Assembly: GCA_036389295.1 (NCBI GenBank)
Contig: DASVQB010000059.1
Span: forward strand, 36,588-100,587
DNA length: 64,000 nucleotides
Direction: 5' to 3'
Origin: AC-37 sp036389295
GTDB taxonomy: Bacteria; Actinomycetota; Thermoleophilia; Solirubrobacterales; Thermoleophilaceae
In this document: positions 49,085-57,496 of the stretch, one piece after another
Layout of the letters: each line of letters opens with the position of its first letter
Position numbering within the stretch: position 1 is the first letter of the stretch
Position numbers and translations under genes: made by a program
The notes under the pieces: model-generated
Told to the model about the DNA's origin: nothing
What the model saw: the letters and a program-made list of their open reading frames with translations, nothing else
Database searches by the model: none

Positions 49085-49846
49085 TTACGGAGAGGTCGCC
49101 GCGCGGGGCTTGCCGCGCTGGCAGGGCGAGCGGCTCGCCAGCGTCTCGACCACGCCGTCCCGGTAGGTGAACTCGGCCGTGATCGTCCAGTAGCCCGAGG
49201 CCGGGCAGGTCGGCGGCGTGCGCGCCCACGGCCGTCCCTCGGCGTTCACGTAGGCCGGGAAGGTCTCGTCGAGGCTCTTGAGCGGGGTGTAGGGGTCCGG
49301 CGGGGGCACGCCGGGGAAGATCGGCAGCTCGGTCGTCGACGTGTTGCCGTCGATCTTCGTGTGGTCCACCGACCTGACGACCGGGATCCCCTCGTTCTCG
49401 CCCACGCCGATGATCTCGCCGTCGCCGTTGAAGTCCGAGATGAAGTTGTTCGAGTAGCGCGGGAGCGGGCCGTCGCCGCCCGAGTCGCTCACCGCGACCC
49501 CGCCGCCCGCCTTCGTCTCCGGCGGGCAGCCGGCGGGGCCCAGGGCGTAGAGCTCGGCGTCCGTTGCGCGGCACCGGGGCCGCACCGTGGTGTCGACGAC
49601 CCCGCCGGGCGGGGTGCGGATCACCATCTTCCCCACCGTGTGCGGCTTCAGGTCCGGGTCCTCCGGGTTCTGGAAGTCGAAGGCGATGACCAGGCCGGTC
49701 GCCGTGCCCGGCACCGTCGAGGTGTACGTGAAGCTGCCCGTCTGGCGCGGGACGGCCGCGTGCGCGGCCGGGCCCGCCCCGACCGCGGTCAGGACGATCG
49801 CGGCAACCGTCGCCGCCCCCCTCGTCAACGTGCGTCGCTCCCCCAT
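49085..49846 (-). CDS. Secreted hypothetical protein
   Basis: A 253-residue protein with a signal peptide (about 1-30, cleavage near AAHA). The mature part begins PRQTGSFTYTSTVPGTATGLVIAFDFQNPEDPDLKPHTVGKM and contains FISDFNGDGEIIGVG, a single Asp/Gly calcium-like loop, and four Cys. I do not recognise the family. Two starts are possible, ATG at 49846 or ATG at 49873 (nine residues longer); both have weak ribosome-binding sites. Long antisense open frame continues upstream but overlaps the regulator on the other strand. Divergent from the large LuxR-type regulator, 91 bases between starts, so the regulator might control it. Confidence 0.65.
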   Translation of the reverse strand: MGERRTLTRGAATVAAIVLTAVGAGPAAHAAVPRQTGSFTYTSTVPGTATGLVIAFDFQNPEDPDLKPHTVGKMVIRTPPGGVVDTTVRPRCRATDAELYALGPAGCPPETKAGGGVAVSDSGGDGPLPRYSNNFISDFNGDGEIIGVGENEGIPVVRSVDHTKIDGNTSTTELPIFPGVPPPDPYTPLKSLDETFPAYVNAEGRPWARTPPTCPASGYWTITAEFTYRDGVVETLASRSPCQRGKPRAATSP

Positions 49847-49936
49847 CTGCGCTGCCTGACCAGTACCCAGCATCGCGCGGCGCCACGCATGGGTGCCGGT
49901 TGCGGCAGCAAGGGAAGCCGGGATACCTTGCGCGGA

Positions 49937-52900
49937 ATGCCTCCGGTCACGCTCCTGGTGTCGGACCCCGGCGGAGCGGTGGCCCGGTTCGCGCGCCCGG
50001 CCGACGCGGTGTCGGCGGCGCTCGACGCGGCCCGGGCCGACCTCTCCGCGCGGATGGCCCTGGACACCCCCAGACGCAACGGCGGCGGGCCGGACGGCGA
50101 GCTCGACCCGGCCGTCGCCCGCTGCCTCCGCCTGTGCGCCGTCGCCAACCCGGGGCAGCTCGTCATGTCGCACGCGACGCGTGACCTCGTGGCGGACAGG
50201 CTCCCCGAGGGCGTCGGCCTGGCGGACCTCGGCGTCCACCGGCTCCCCGACCTCGGACGGCCGGAGCACGTCTACGCGCTCACGCACCCGGACCTGCCCG
50301 GCCCCGTCCGGCCGCTGCGGTCGCTCGACGCGCTGCCCAACAACCTCCCCGGCGAGCTGACCCGCTTCGTGGGCCGCGAGGTCGAGCTGGCGGAGCTGCG
50401 CGAGGCGCTCGCCGGGACGCGGCTCCTGACCCTGGTCGGCACCGGCGGCTGCGGGAAGACCCGCCTCGCGCTCCAGACCGCGGCGGACCTGGTCGATCGC
50501 CATCCCGGCGGCACGTGGCGGGTCGAGCTGGCGCCGGTCCGCGACCCGACGCTCGTGGGCGACGCCGTCGCGGCCCCGCTCGACGCCCGGCCGCTGCCGG
50601 GCGAGACGATGCTCGACGCCGCGACGCGTCACCTGGCGCCGCGGCGCGCCCTGGTGCTGCTCGACAACTGCGAGCACCTGCTGGACGCGGCGGCCGAGAC
50701 GGCGTCCGCGCTGCTCGAGCGCTGCCCCGAGGCGACCGTGCTCGTCACGAGCAGGGCGCCGCTCGGGCTGCCCGGCGAGACCGTCTGGCGCGTCCCGCCG
50801 ATGTCGCTGCCCGACCCGGACGCCGCGCCGCTGGCGAGCGTGCTCGCGGACTGCGACGCGGTGCGCCTGTTCGTCGACCGCGCGCGGCGGCTCGTGCCCG
50901 GCTTCGCCGTCACCGACGCGAGCGCGCCCGCGCTGGCGCAGGCCTGCCGGGAGCTGGACGGGATGCCGCTCGCGATCGAGCTGGCCGCCGCGCGCGTCCG
51001 GATGATGTCGGTCGAGGCGATCGCGGCGGGGCTCTCGGACCGGTTCCGGCTGCTGAGCGGCGCGCCGCGCGGCGGGCCGCCGCGGCACCGCTCCCTGAGG
51101 GCGTCGGTCGACTGGAGCCACGACATGCTGAGCGGCGGCGAGCGCGCGGTGCTCCGGCGCCTGGCGGTCTTCGCGGGGCCGTTCACGACGGAGGCGGCGG
51201 AGGCGGTGGCCGCCATGGACGGGCCGCGCGAGGCGGTCGCCGGCCTGCTCGCGACGCTCGCCGAGAAGTCGCTCGTGGCGGTCGATCCGCAGGACGGCGG
51301 GGTGCGGTACCGCCTGCTCGAGACGGTGCGCGACTACGCGACCGAGCGGCTCGACGACGCCGGCGAGGCCGACGCGGTCCGCGATCGCCACCTCGACTAC
51401 TTCCTGCGCCTCGCCGAGACCGCGGCGCCGGACCTGCCGGCCGCCGGCCCCGCGCGCGAGCGGCTCGAGCGGCTCGACGCGGAGGCCGCGAACCTCCGCG
51501 CGGCGCTCGGCCGGGCGATCGAGGCCGGCGGCGAGCGCGCGCTTCGCATGTGCGTTGCGCTCACGCCGCTCTGGAAGGCGCGCGGCAGCCTGGCCTTCGG
51601 CGAGGCCGCCTGCGCGCGGGCCCTCGCGGCCGGCGAGCCCCAGCCGAGCTCGCTCCGGGCGCGGGTCCTGTGGGCGCGCGGGTACCTGCTGTCGTTCGCG
51701 GGCCGCGGAGCCGAGGCGATCCCGCTGCTCGAGGAGGCGGTCGGGCTCGCGGAGGAGATCGGCGACGACGTGACCGCCGGCCGGGCGGTGGGCGTGCTCG
51801 GGTCGATCCGGCACAACTGGGACCCGCTCGGCGCGCGGCCCCTCGAGCAGCGCGCCCGCGAGCTGGGCCGCGCGAGCGGCGACGACTGGTGCTTCGTCGC
51901 CGCCACGCAGGCGCTCGCCTGGTCCCACGTGATCCTCGACCGCTACGACGACGCCGACCGCCTCCTCGCCGAGGCGCGGCCGGTGGCCGAGGCGATCGGC
52001 TACGACGAGGGCCTCGCCTGGATCTGCGCCACCGGGGCGCATCGGCACCTGGTCGGCGCGGACGGCGAGCGCCTGGCCGACCTGGTGGAGCGCGCGGTCG
52101 TCGCGGCCCGCCGCGTGGGCGAGCCCGTCAGCGAGGGCGTGGCGCACATGCAGCTCGCGCGCCTCGAGCTGGCCCAGGGCCGGGTCGAGGAGGCCCACCG
52201 GCGCATCGCGGCCAGCCACGCGCGGCTGATAGCGACCGGCGGCGGCATGGCGCTGCCGCAGACCGACACCGTGCTCGCGGCGGTCGAGGCCGCGGTCGGC
52301 GACCTCGACGGCGCTTGCAAGCGCGCGACCCGCGTGGTCGAGTCGAAGGCGGACCACGGGTGGAGCCTGGCCTGGGCGACGCTCCAGCTCGCCGAGGTGC
52401 TGCGAGCCGCGGGCGACGCCGACGGCGCGGCCGACCGTGCCCGCGGGGCCCTCGAGATCGGCGAGCGCATCGGCAGCGTCACCTGCGTCGCGTGGGCGAA
52501 GGAGCTCCTGGGCCGCGACGCCGTCCGGAGAGGCGACCGGGCCGAGGGCAGGCGGCTCCTGCACGAGTCGCTCGCCGCGCGGGTCGGGCGAGGGCTGCGC
52601 CTCTGGCTGCCGCAGACGCTCGACGCGCTGGCCGAGCTGGCGGCCGGGCTCGGCGCGCACGAGGACGCGGCGCGCCTGCTGGGCGCGGCCGAGCGCACGC
52701 GGTCGGACCTCGGCCTCGTCCGCTGGGCGCCCCACGTCCCGGCGCTCGAGGCGCTGGAGCGCGACCTGCGCGCCGCGCTGGGCGACGGGCCGTTCGAGGC
52801 CGCCCGGGGCGGCGGCGCGCGGCTGCCGCTCGGCGAGGCCGTCGAGTGGGCGAGCGGGAGCGACGGGTGGCGCCGGCGGGCGCCGTCCGGCTGGGACGGG

Positions 52901-53095
52901 CTGACCCCGACCGAGGTCGAGGTCGCCCGCCGCGTGGCGGCGGGGCTCACGAACGCGGAGGTCGCCGCCGCCCTGTTCGTCTCGCCCGCGACGGTGAAGA
53001 CCCACCTGAGGCACGCGTACGCGAAGCTCGGCATTCGCAACCGGACCGAGCTGGCGGCCGAGGCGGCCCGCCGCCTGTCGCCCGAGACCGGCTGA
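49937..53095 (+). CDS. LuxR-family ATPase regulator with collapsed class III cyclase domain
   Basis: A 1052-residue regulator. Residues 1-120 read as a shortened class III adenylate/guanylate cyclase domain. VTLLVSDPGG aligns with the usual VTFLFTDIEGS, but the sequence jumps straight to VARFARPADAVSAALDAARADL, and the second metal-binding Asp region (GDGFF) is missing. It ends normally in QLVMSHATRDLVADRLPEGVGLADLGVHRLPDLGRPEHVYAL. An ATPase follows: Walker A GTGGCGKT (168-175), VLLDNCEHLLDAA, VTSRAPL. Then TPR-like repeats and a C-terminal LuxR helix-turn-helix (LTPTEVEVARRVAAGLTNAEVAAALFVSPATVKTHLRHAYAKL). ATG start. Catalytically dead but possibly ligand-sensing. Confidence 0.9.
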   Translation: MPPVTLLVSDPGGAVARFARPADAVSAALDAARADLSARMALDTPRRNGGGPDGELDPAVARCLRLCAVANPGQLVMSHATRDLVADRLPEGVGLADLGVHRLPDLGRPEHVYALTHPDLPGPVRPLRSLDALPNNLPGELTRFVGREVELAELREALAGTRLLTLVGTGGCGKTRLALQTAADLVDRHPGGTWRVELAPVRDPTLVGDAVAAPLDARPLPGETMLDAATRHLAPRRALVLLDNCEHLLDAAAETASALLERCPEATVLVTSRAPLGLPGETVWRVPPMSLPDPDAAPLASVLADCDAVRLFVDRARRLVPGFAVTDASAPALAQACRELDGMPLAIELAAARVRMMSVEAIAAGLSDRFRLLSGAPRGGPPRHRSLRASVDWSHDMLSGGERAVLRRLAVFAGPFTTEAAEAVAAMDGPREAVAGLLATLAEKSLVAVDPQDGGVRYRLLETVRDYATERLDDAGEADAVRDRHLDYFLRLAETAAPDLPAAGPARERLERLDAEAANLRAALGRAIEAGGERALRMCVALTPLWKARGSLAFGEAACARALAAGEPQPSSLRARVLWARGYLLSFAGRGAEAIPLLEEAVGLAEEIGDDVTAGRAVGVLGSIRHNWDPLGARPLEQRARELGRASGDDWCFVAATQALAWSHVILDRYDDADRLLAEARPVAEAIGYDEGLAWICATGAHRHLVGADGERLADLVERAVVAARRVGEPVSEGVAHMQLARLELAQGRVEEAHRRIAASHARLIATGGGMALPQTDTVLAAVEAAVGDLDGACKRATRVVESKADHGWSLAWATLQLAEVLRAAGDADGAADRARGALEIGERIGSVTCVAWAKELLGRDAVRRGDRAEGRRLLHESLAARVGRGLRLWLPQTLDALAELAAGLGAHEDAARLLGAAERTRSDLGLVRWAPHVPALEALERDLRAALGDGPFEAARGGGARLPLGEAVEWASGSDGWRRRAPSGWDGLTPTEVEVARRVAAGLTNAEVAAALFVSPATVKTHLRHAYAKLGIRNRTELAAEAARRLSPETG

Positions 53096-53136
53096 CGGCG
53101 CTACGGCACCGGCTGACGCGCGACGGCGCCGGCAGC

Positions 53137-53865
53137 CTACGGCACCGGCAGCGACCCGCCGGTCTTGCGGTCGATGCTGCGGATGTGGACGAGCGCCTCG
53201 CGCTGGATCGCCAGCGTGCGAGATTGGATCCGGGCGCTGCGGCGCTGGATGACGAGCGTCCGGCGCTGGACGGCGAGGGTGGCTCGCTGGACCCTCAGCG
53301 TCTCGGCGAGGATCCGGGCGATGAACGGCGCCAGGTCCGCGGCGCGCAGCGTGCGCCCGAGGTAGTCGCCTTCGCTGACCGCCCGCAGCAGTGCGTCGCC
53401 GCTGTCGACGAGGCGCACGAGGCGGTGGCCCGCGTTCATCTCGCGAGCGAGCTGGGCCGTCTCGTCGACGACCGCCGCCAGCTCGCCGTCGCCGAGCTGC
53501 TGCAGGAGCGGCACGAGGCCCGTCCGCACCTGCTCGACGAGCGGGCCCGATCGCCGGACGAGGCCGCGCGCGTCGCGGGCGAGGGGACCCGCCTCGCGCA
53601 GCGCCGGGGCGACGCCGTGCGTCAGCCGGTTGATCTTCGCGTCCTGGGCGGCGATGTGCTTGCGCGAGTCGAGCAGCACGCCGAGCTGGACGGCCAGCAG
53701 CGCGAGCATCGCCAGCAGCGCCACCGCGGCGCCGGCGACGAGGGCCCGTCCGAGCGGAGGAAGGCCGATGGTGACGCGCTTGGAGTCCAGGTCAGCGAGG
53801 TACCCGCCGGAGCGGGGTGGAAACCGGCGGGCCCGGCGGCTGGTATAGGAGGGGCGTGGCGGCAA
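53137..53865 (-). CDS. Membrane-anchored coiled-coil/heptad protein of unknown function
   Basis: About 242 residues from a TTG start, or about 217 from a CTG at 53790. One hydrophobic helix (LGRALVAGAAVALLAMLALLAVQLGVLL) is followed by a long helical domain. The C-terminal about 40 residues repeat RTLxIQRRxxx (QRATLAVQRRTLVIQRRSARIQSRTLAIQREALVHIRSIDRKTGG), a heptad-like amphipathic helix. MCE-associated or Apolipoprotein-like behaviour can be imagined, but I do not recognise the family. Its start is unclear because the plus-strand gene with a strong ribosome-binding site starts at 53856, inside the longer version. The shorter start would avoid the divergent overlap. Confidence 0.6.
   Translation of the reverse strand: MPPRPSYTSRRARRFPPRSGGYLADLDSKRVTIGLPPLGRALVAGAAVALLAMLALLAVQLGVLLDSRKHIAAQDAKINRLTHGVAPALREAGPLARDARGLVRRSGPLVEQVRTGLVPLLQQLGDGELAAVVDETAQLAREMNAGHRLVRLVDSGDALLRAVSEGDYLGRTLRAADLAPFIARILAETLRVQRATLAVQRRTLVIQRRSARIQSRTLAIQREALVHIRSIDRKTGGSLPVP
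53847..53854 (+). promoter_or_regulatory. Shine-Dalgarno fixing the GTG start at 53856
   Basis: AGGAGGGG lies one base before the GTG. It shows that the plus-strand gene starts here and that the divergent minus-strand gene should begin further downstream on its own strand. Confidence 0.7.
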
Positions 53866-54803
53866 GCGATCCGAACGACCTCCCGGCGGGGGTGCCCGAG
53901 GATCGGGTCGACGCCCTCTACGGCCTTCAGCTCGACGACTTCACCCCGAGCCGCGACGCGCTCGCGAAGGAGCTGCGGGAGTCGGGGGACCGCGAGGAGG
54001 CGGCGTGGGTCAAGGGGCTGCGCAAGCCGAGCGCGGCGGCGTGGGTCGTGAACCAACTCGCGCGCACGCGCGCGCGCGAAGCCAAGCGGCTCCTCGACGC
54101 GGGCGAGCGGCTGCGCCGGGCGCACGAGCGGCTGATCGCCGGAGAGGGGGACGCCGGGGAGCTGCGCGAGGCCGCGAGGGAGGAGGGCGCGGCCGCCCGC
54201 GACCTGCTCGAGGACGCCTCCGGGCTGCTCGACCGCGACGGCCACCCGCCGAGCGGATCGACGCTCGAGCGGGCGGCCGAGACGCTGCACGCCGCGGCGC
54301 TCGACGAGTCGGCGCGCGCGGAGCTGGCGGCCGCTCGCGTCACCCGCGAGCGCCGCGCCAGCGGGCTCGGGCCGTTCGGGGCCGGGCCGGCGGCGGCGCC
54401 GAAGCCGCGCGGCGGGCGGACCGGTACTCGCAAGGCCGAGGGGAAGGCGCCGCGCGGGGGCTCGGCCAAGGCGAAGGCGCCGCGCGGGGGCAAGGCCGAG
54501 GGGAAGGCGCCGCGCGGGGGCTCGGCCAAGAAGGCGCGCGAGGGTTCGGCCAAGGGAAAGGCGCCGCGCGCCGGGCGGGCCAAGGCGCGCAAGGCGCTCG
54601 AGAAGGCGACCCGCGAGCAGGCGGCGAGGCGCAGGGACGTCGCCGAGGCCGAGCGCGAGCTGGAGCGGGCCCGCCGCGAGGCCGAGCGCGCCCAGCGCCG
54701 GCTCGAGGAGGCGACGGCCGAGCTGGAGGAGGCCCGCTCGGCGGAGTCCCGCGCGGACGCGCGCGCGGCCGAGGCGAGGAGCGCCCTCGACGCGACGGGC
54801 TAG
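53856..54803 (+). CDS. Actinobacterial hypothetical protein with Lys/Ala/Pro-rich repeat tail
   Basis: A 315-residue protein. The N-terminal part (DALYGLQLDDFTPSRDALAKELRESGDREEAAWVKGLRKPSAAAWVVNQLAR) is a conserved family in actinobacteria of unknown function. A Lys/Gly/Pro-rich stretch (about 195-255) consists of near-identical 20-residue units (KAEGKAPRGGSAKAKAPRGG), as in histone H1-like nucleoid proteins. The C-terminal about 70 residues form a strong charged coiled-coil (REQAARRRDVAEAERELERARREAERAQRRLEEATAEL). I infer nucleic-acid binding for the basic part and dimerisation for the coil. GTG start with AGGAGGGG one base upstream fixes the start. Confidence 0.78.
   Translation: MAASDPNDLPAGVPEDRVDALYGLQLDDFTPSRDALAKELRESGDREEAAWVKGLRKPSAAAWVVNQLARTRAREAKRLLDAGERLRRAHERLIAGEGDAGELREAAREEGAAARDLLEDASGLLDRDGHPPSGSTLERAAETLHAAALDESARAELAAARVTRERRASGLGPFGAGPAAAPKPRGGRTGTRKAEGKAPRGGSAKAKAPRGGKAEGKAPRGGSAKKAREGSAKGKAPRAGRAKARKALEKATREQAARRRDVAEAERELERARREAERAQRRLEEATAELEEARSAESRADARAAEARSALDATG
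54431..54530 (+). repeat. Tandem 60-base coding repeat (Lys/Pro/Gly-rich)
   Basis: A 40-base stretch starting CAAGGCCGAGGGGAAGGCGC occurs identically at 54431-54470 and 54491-54530, 60 bases apart, with a partial copy between. It encodes 20-residue KAPRGG units and will be prone to copy-number change. Confidence 0.85.
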
Positions 54804-54837
54804 CGGGCGGCCCCGGCCCGCGGCGATCCCGCCGCGC

Positions 54838-55527
54838 TCACGATGCGGACCACTGCGTCTGCGGCCGTCCCACCGGCTCGCCGTCGACCAGGACGTCGGT
54901 CCGCTCGTTGAAGAAGCAGACGAGGCCCTCGACCTCCGGGCAGTCGGGCAGCGGGTCGCGGTAGGTCCACGCCACGTCGCGGTGCAGCTTCCCGTCGAGC
55001 TCGGCGGAGAAGTACGACGCCTGGCCCTTGTAGGCGCAGAACGAGGTGGTCGGGCTCGGCACGAGCAGGTCGCGCCGCACGTCCTCGGGCGGGAGGTAGT
55101 AGCGCACCGGGAGATGGGTCTCGAACAGCAGCCGCGCGAGGCGCGACTCGGCCAGGACCACGTCGTCGAGGCGGACCTCCACGCGGCGCGAGCTCCGCCT
55201 CACGTCGATCCGCTTGAACGGGTCGCGGGGGTGGCCCACGATGCGCTCGTCCTCCTCGTACCACGAGTCCATGGCGTTCCACCTGACCACCACGTGGCCG
55301 TCGAGGTCGGGGTCGTCGAACGCGAGCAGGTCGTCGTTGCCCAGCAGGTCGATCCGGACGTCGGCGCGCGGGAACGCGTACGCGGGAACCGCGTGACCGG
55401 GCTCCCACACCAGGCTCGCGCGCCGGCTGTCCACGGCGAGGTCCGCCCCGCGCCAGCCGCGGACCCACTTCGGGCTCGGCTCGTAGCGCAGCCCGCCGGG
55501 CAGGGCGTCGGACATCCGGGTCGCCAT
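54838..55527 (-). CDS. DUF427 domain protein (two copies of the domain)
   Basis: A 229-residue protein with two tandem DUF427 segments. The second contains WYEEDERIVGHPRDPFKRIDVRRSSRRVEVRLDDVVLAESRLARLLFETHLPVRYYLPPEDVRRDLLVPSPTTSFCAYKGQASYFSAEL, the family consensus W-Y-E-E-D...P-x-R-Y-Y-(L/I)-P..V.......T.C.YKG.A.Y. DUF427 is widespread and often annotated as nucleotidyltransferase-like or stress-related; function not established. Start ATG at 55527. It is divergent from the VOC gene at 55593. Confidence 0.88.
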   Translation of the reverse strand: MATRMSDALPGGLRYEPSPKWVRGWRGADLAVDSRRASLVWEPGHAVPAYAFPRADVRIDLLGNDDLLAFDDPDLDGHVVVRWNAMDSWYEEDERIVGHPRDPFKRIDVRRSSRRVEVRLDDVVLAESRLARLLFETHLPVRYYLPPEDVRRDLLVPSPTTSFCAYKGQASYFSAELDGKLHRDVAWTYRDPLPDCPEVEGLVCFFNERTDVLVDGEPVGRPQTQWSAS

Positions 55528-55592
55528 CCATCGACCTTAGCGCCGTCACGACCGATGAGTCTCGCGGCCGCGGCCGGTCTCAACTGACGGGA

Positions 55593-55961
55593 ATGGCCCC
55601 CGAACCGTCCAACCCGGTCGTGCACCTGGAGCTCCACACGGGCGACCGCGCACGCGCGTTCGCCTTCTACCACCTGCTCTGCGGCTGGCGTCCAGAGCGG
55701 GTCGAGGCCTCCTCCGGGACGTACTGGGGGGTCGACCTCGGGGTTCTCGGAGGGGGGGTCGTACAGTGTGAGACTCGGCGGCCGATCTGGCTTCCGTACG
55801 TGGAGGTCGCCGACGTGGCGGAGGTCACCGAGAACGCGCGAAGGCTTGGCGCATCGGTGCTCCTCGAGCCGCGCGAAGGGCCCGCGGGGTGGCGCAGCGT
55901 GGTGGCCGCGCCGGCCGGCGGCGAGGTGGCGTTCTGGCAGTCGAGGGAAAGGGCATCGTGA
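55593..55961 (+). CDS. VOC superfamily protein, translationally coupled to MFS exporter
   Basis: A 122-residue VOC/glyoxalase-like protein: NPVVHLELHTGDRARAFAFYHLLCGWRPERV, then LPYVEVADVAEVTENARRLGASVLLEPREGPAGWRSVVAAPAGGEVAFWQ. It lacks a full metal triad, so it may be a binding protein rather than an enzyme. Its TGA overlaps the GTG start of the MFS transporter (GTGA at 55958-55961), so the two are translated together. VOC proteins that sequester drugs or act on toxic compounds are often linked to exporters, so a detoxification pair is plausible. Confidence 0.85.
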   Translation: MAPEPSNPVVHLELHTGDRARAFAFYHLLCGWRPERVEASSGTYWGVDLGVLGGGVVQCETRRPIWLPYVEVADVAEVTENARRLGASVLLEPREGPAGWRSVVAAPAGGEVAFWQSRERAS

Positions 55962-57448
55962 CGGACCACACCGACGACGGGAAGCGCTGGGTCGCTCTCT
56001 ACGTGCTCTGCGTGGGGATGCTGATGATCGTCCTCGACGCCACCGTCGTGAACGTGGCGCTGCCGTCGATCCAGGACGACCTCGGGTTCTCCCAGGCGAG
56101 CCTCGCGTGGGTCGTCAACGCCTACCTGATCGCGTTCGGCGGCCTGCTGCTGCTCGCGGGGCGGTTCGGGGACATCCTCGGGCGCAAGCGCGTCTTCATG
56201 GCCGGCCTCACGCTGTTCACCGCGGCGTCGCTGGCCTGCGGGCTCGCGCAGAGCCAGGCGATGCTCGTGGGCGCCCGGTTCGTGCAGGGCGTCGGCGGCG
56301 CGATGACCTCCGCCGTGATCCTCGGCATGATCGTGACGATGTTCCCCGAGCCGCGGGAGCAGGCGAAGGCGATCGGCGTCTACGGGTTCGTCGCCTCGGC
56401 GGGCGGGTCGGTCGGCCTGCTGGCCGGCGGCGTCCTGACCGAGGCGATCGACTGGCACTGGATCTTCTTCGTGAACATCCCGATCGCGTTCGCGACGGGG
56501 TTCCTGGCCCTGCGCCTGCTGGAGCGGGACGAGGGGATCGGGTTCGGCGGTGGCGCCGACGCGCCCGGGGCCGTCCTGATCACCGCGTCGCTGATGATCG
56601 GCGTCTACACGATCGTCGAGCCGGCGGCGGAGGACGGCTGGACGTCCGGCACCGCGCTCGCGCTGAGCGCCGCGTCGGCCGCGCTGCTCGTCGCGTTCCT
56701 GGTCCGCGAGGCGCGGGTGGCCAACCCCCTGATCCCGCTCGGCATCTTCCGCTCGCGGAACGTGGCGGGGGCGAACGCGATCCAGGCGCTGCTCGTGGCG
56801 GGGATGTTCGGCATGTTCTTCATGGGCGCGCTCTACCTGGAGCGGGTGCTCGGCTACTCGCCGCTCGAGATCGGGCTGGCGTTCCTGCCGGCGACGATCG
56901 TCATGGGCACGCTGTCGCTCCGCTACAGCGACCGCGTGATCATGCGCTTCGGAGCGCGGGCGCCGCTGTTCCCCGGCATGGTGCTGATCGCCACCGGGCT
57001 CCTGCTGTTCGCGCGCGCGCCGGTCGACGGCCACTACGCGATCGACGTGATGCCGGTGATGATCGTGCTCGCGCTCGGCATCGGCATCTCGTTCCCGGCG
57101 CTGATGACGCTGGCGATGTCGGGGGCCACCGAGGAGGACGCCGGGCTCGCCTCCGGGCTCGTCAACACGACGATGCAGGTGGGCGGCGCGATCGGCCTGG
57201 CCGTGCTCGCCACCCTCTCGACGACCCGCAGCGACGACCTGATCGACGCCGGCCGCGCGGAGGCCTCCGCGCTCACGAGCGGGTACCACCTGGCGTTCCT
57301 GATCGGCGCCGGCCTCGTCCTGGCAGCGTTCGCGGTGGCCGCCGCGGTCCTCCAGCCGGAGGAGCGCGCCGAGGCCGAGGCCGAGCGGGCGTCGCGCCGC
57401 GACGACCGCCCCTCCGGCTCCGAGCCGGCCTACTCCGAGGCGGCGTAG
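55958..57448 (+). CDS. DHA2-type MFS drug exporter
   Basis: A 496-residue major facilitator with 14 predicted helices in the EmrB/QacA pattern. The first helix ends in VGMLMIVLDATVVNVALPSIQDDLGFSQASLAWVVNAYLI, which holds the LDxTVVNVALP motif C-like block of the DHA2 group. GRFGDILGRKRVF is the cytoplasmic loop motif A. The second half contains PALMTLAMSGATEEDAGLASGLVNTTMQVGGAIGLAVLATL. Likely proton-driven export of hydrophobic drugs or metabolites. GTG start overlapping the VOC stop, with GAGGGAAAGG upstream. An inverted-repeat pair downstream probably terminates transcription. Confidence 0.95.
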   Translation: MTDHTDDGKRWVALYVLCVGMLMIVLDATVVNVALPSIQDDLGFSQASLAWVVNAYLIAFGGLLLLAGRFGDILGRKRVFMAGLTLFTAASLACGLAQSQAMLVGARFVQGVGGAMTSAVILGMIVTMFPEPREQAKAIGVYGFVASAGGSVGLLAGGVLTEAIDWHWIFFVNIPIAFATGFLALRLLERDEGIGFGGGADAPGAVLITASLMIGVYTIVEPAAEDGWTSGTALALSAASAALLVAFLVREARVANPLIPLGIFRSRNVAGANAIQALLVAGMFGMFFMGALYLERVLGYSPLEIGLAFLPATIVMGTLSLRYSDRVIMRFGARAPLFPGMVLIATGLLLFARAPVDGHYAIDVMPVMIVLALGIGISFPALMTLAMSGATEEDAGLASGLVNTTMQVGGAIGLAVLATLSTTRSDDLIDAGRAEASALTSGYHLAFLIGAGLVLAAFAVAAAVLQPEERAEAEAERASRRDDRPSGSEPAYSEAA

Positions 57449-57452
57449 GGGC

Positions 57453-57496
57453 GAACGTCCAGTCCGTGGGTCCACGGACCCGTCGAATGGACGTTC
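57453..57496. terminator. Nested inverted repeats, bidirectional terminator between convergent genes
   Basis: Outer repeat GAACGTCCA (57453-57461) pairs with TGGACGTTC (57488-57496). Inside it, GTCCGTGG/CCACGGAC (57462-57479) forms an 8-bp palindrome with a 2-base gap. The array covers the gap between the MFS stop and the solute-binding protein stop and may form a cruciform. Confidence 0.65.
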
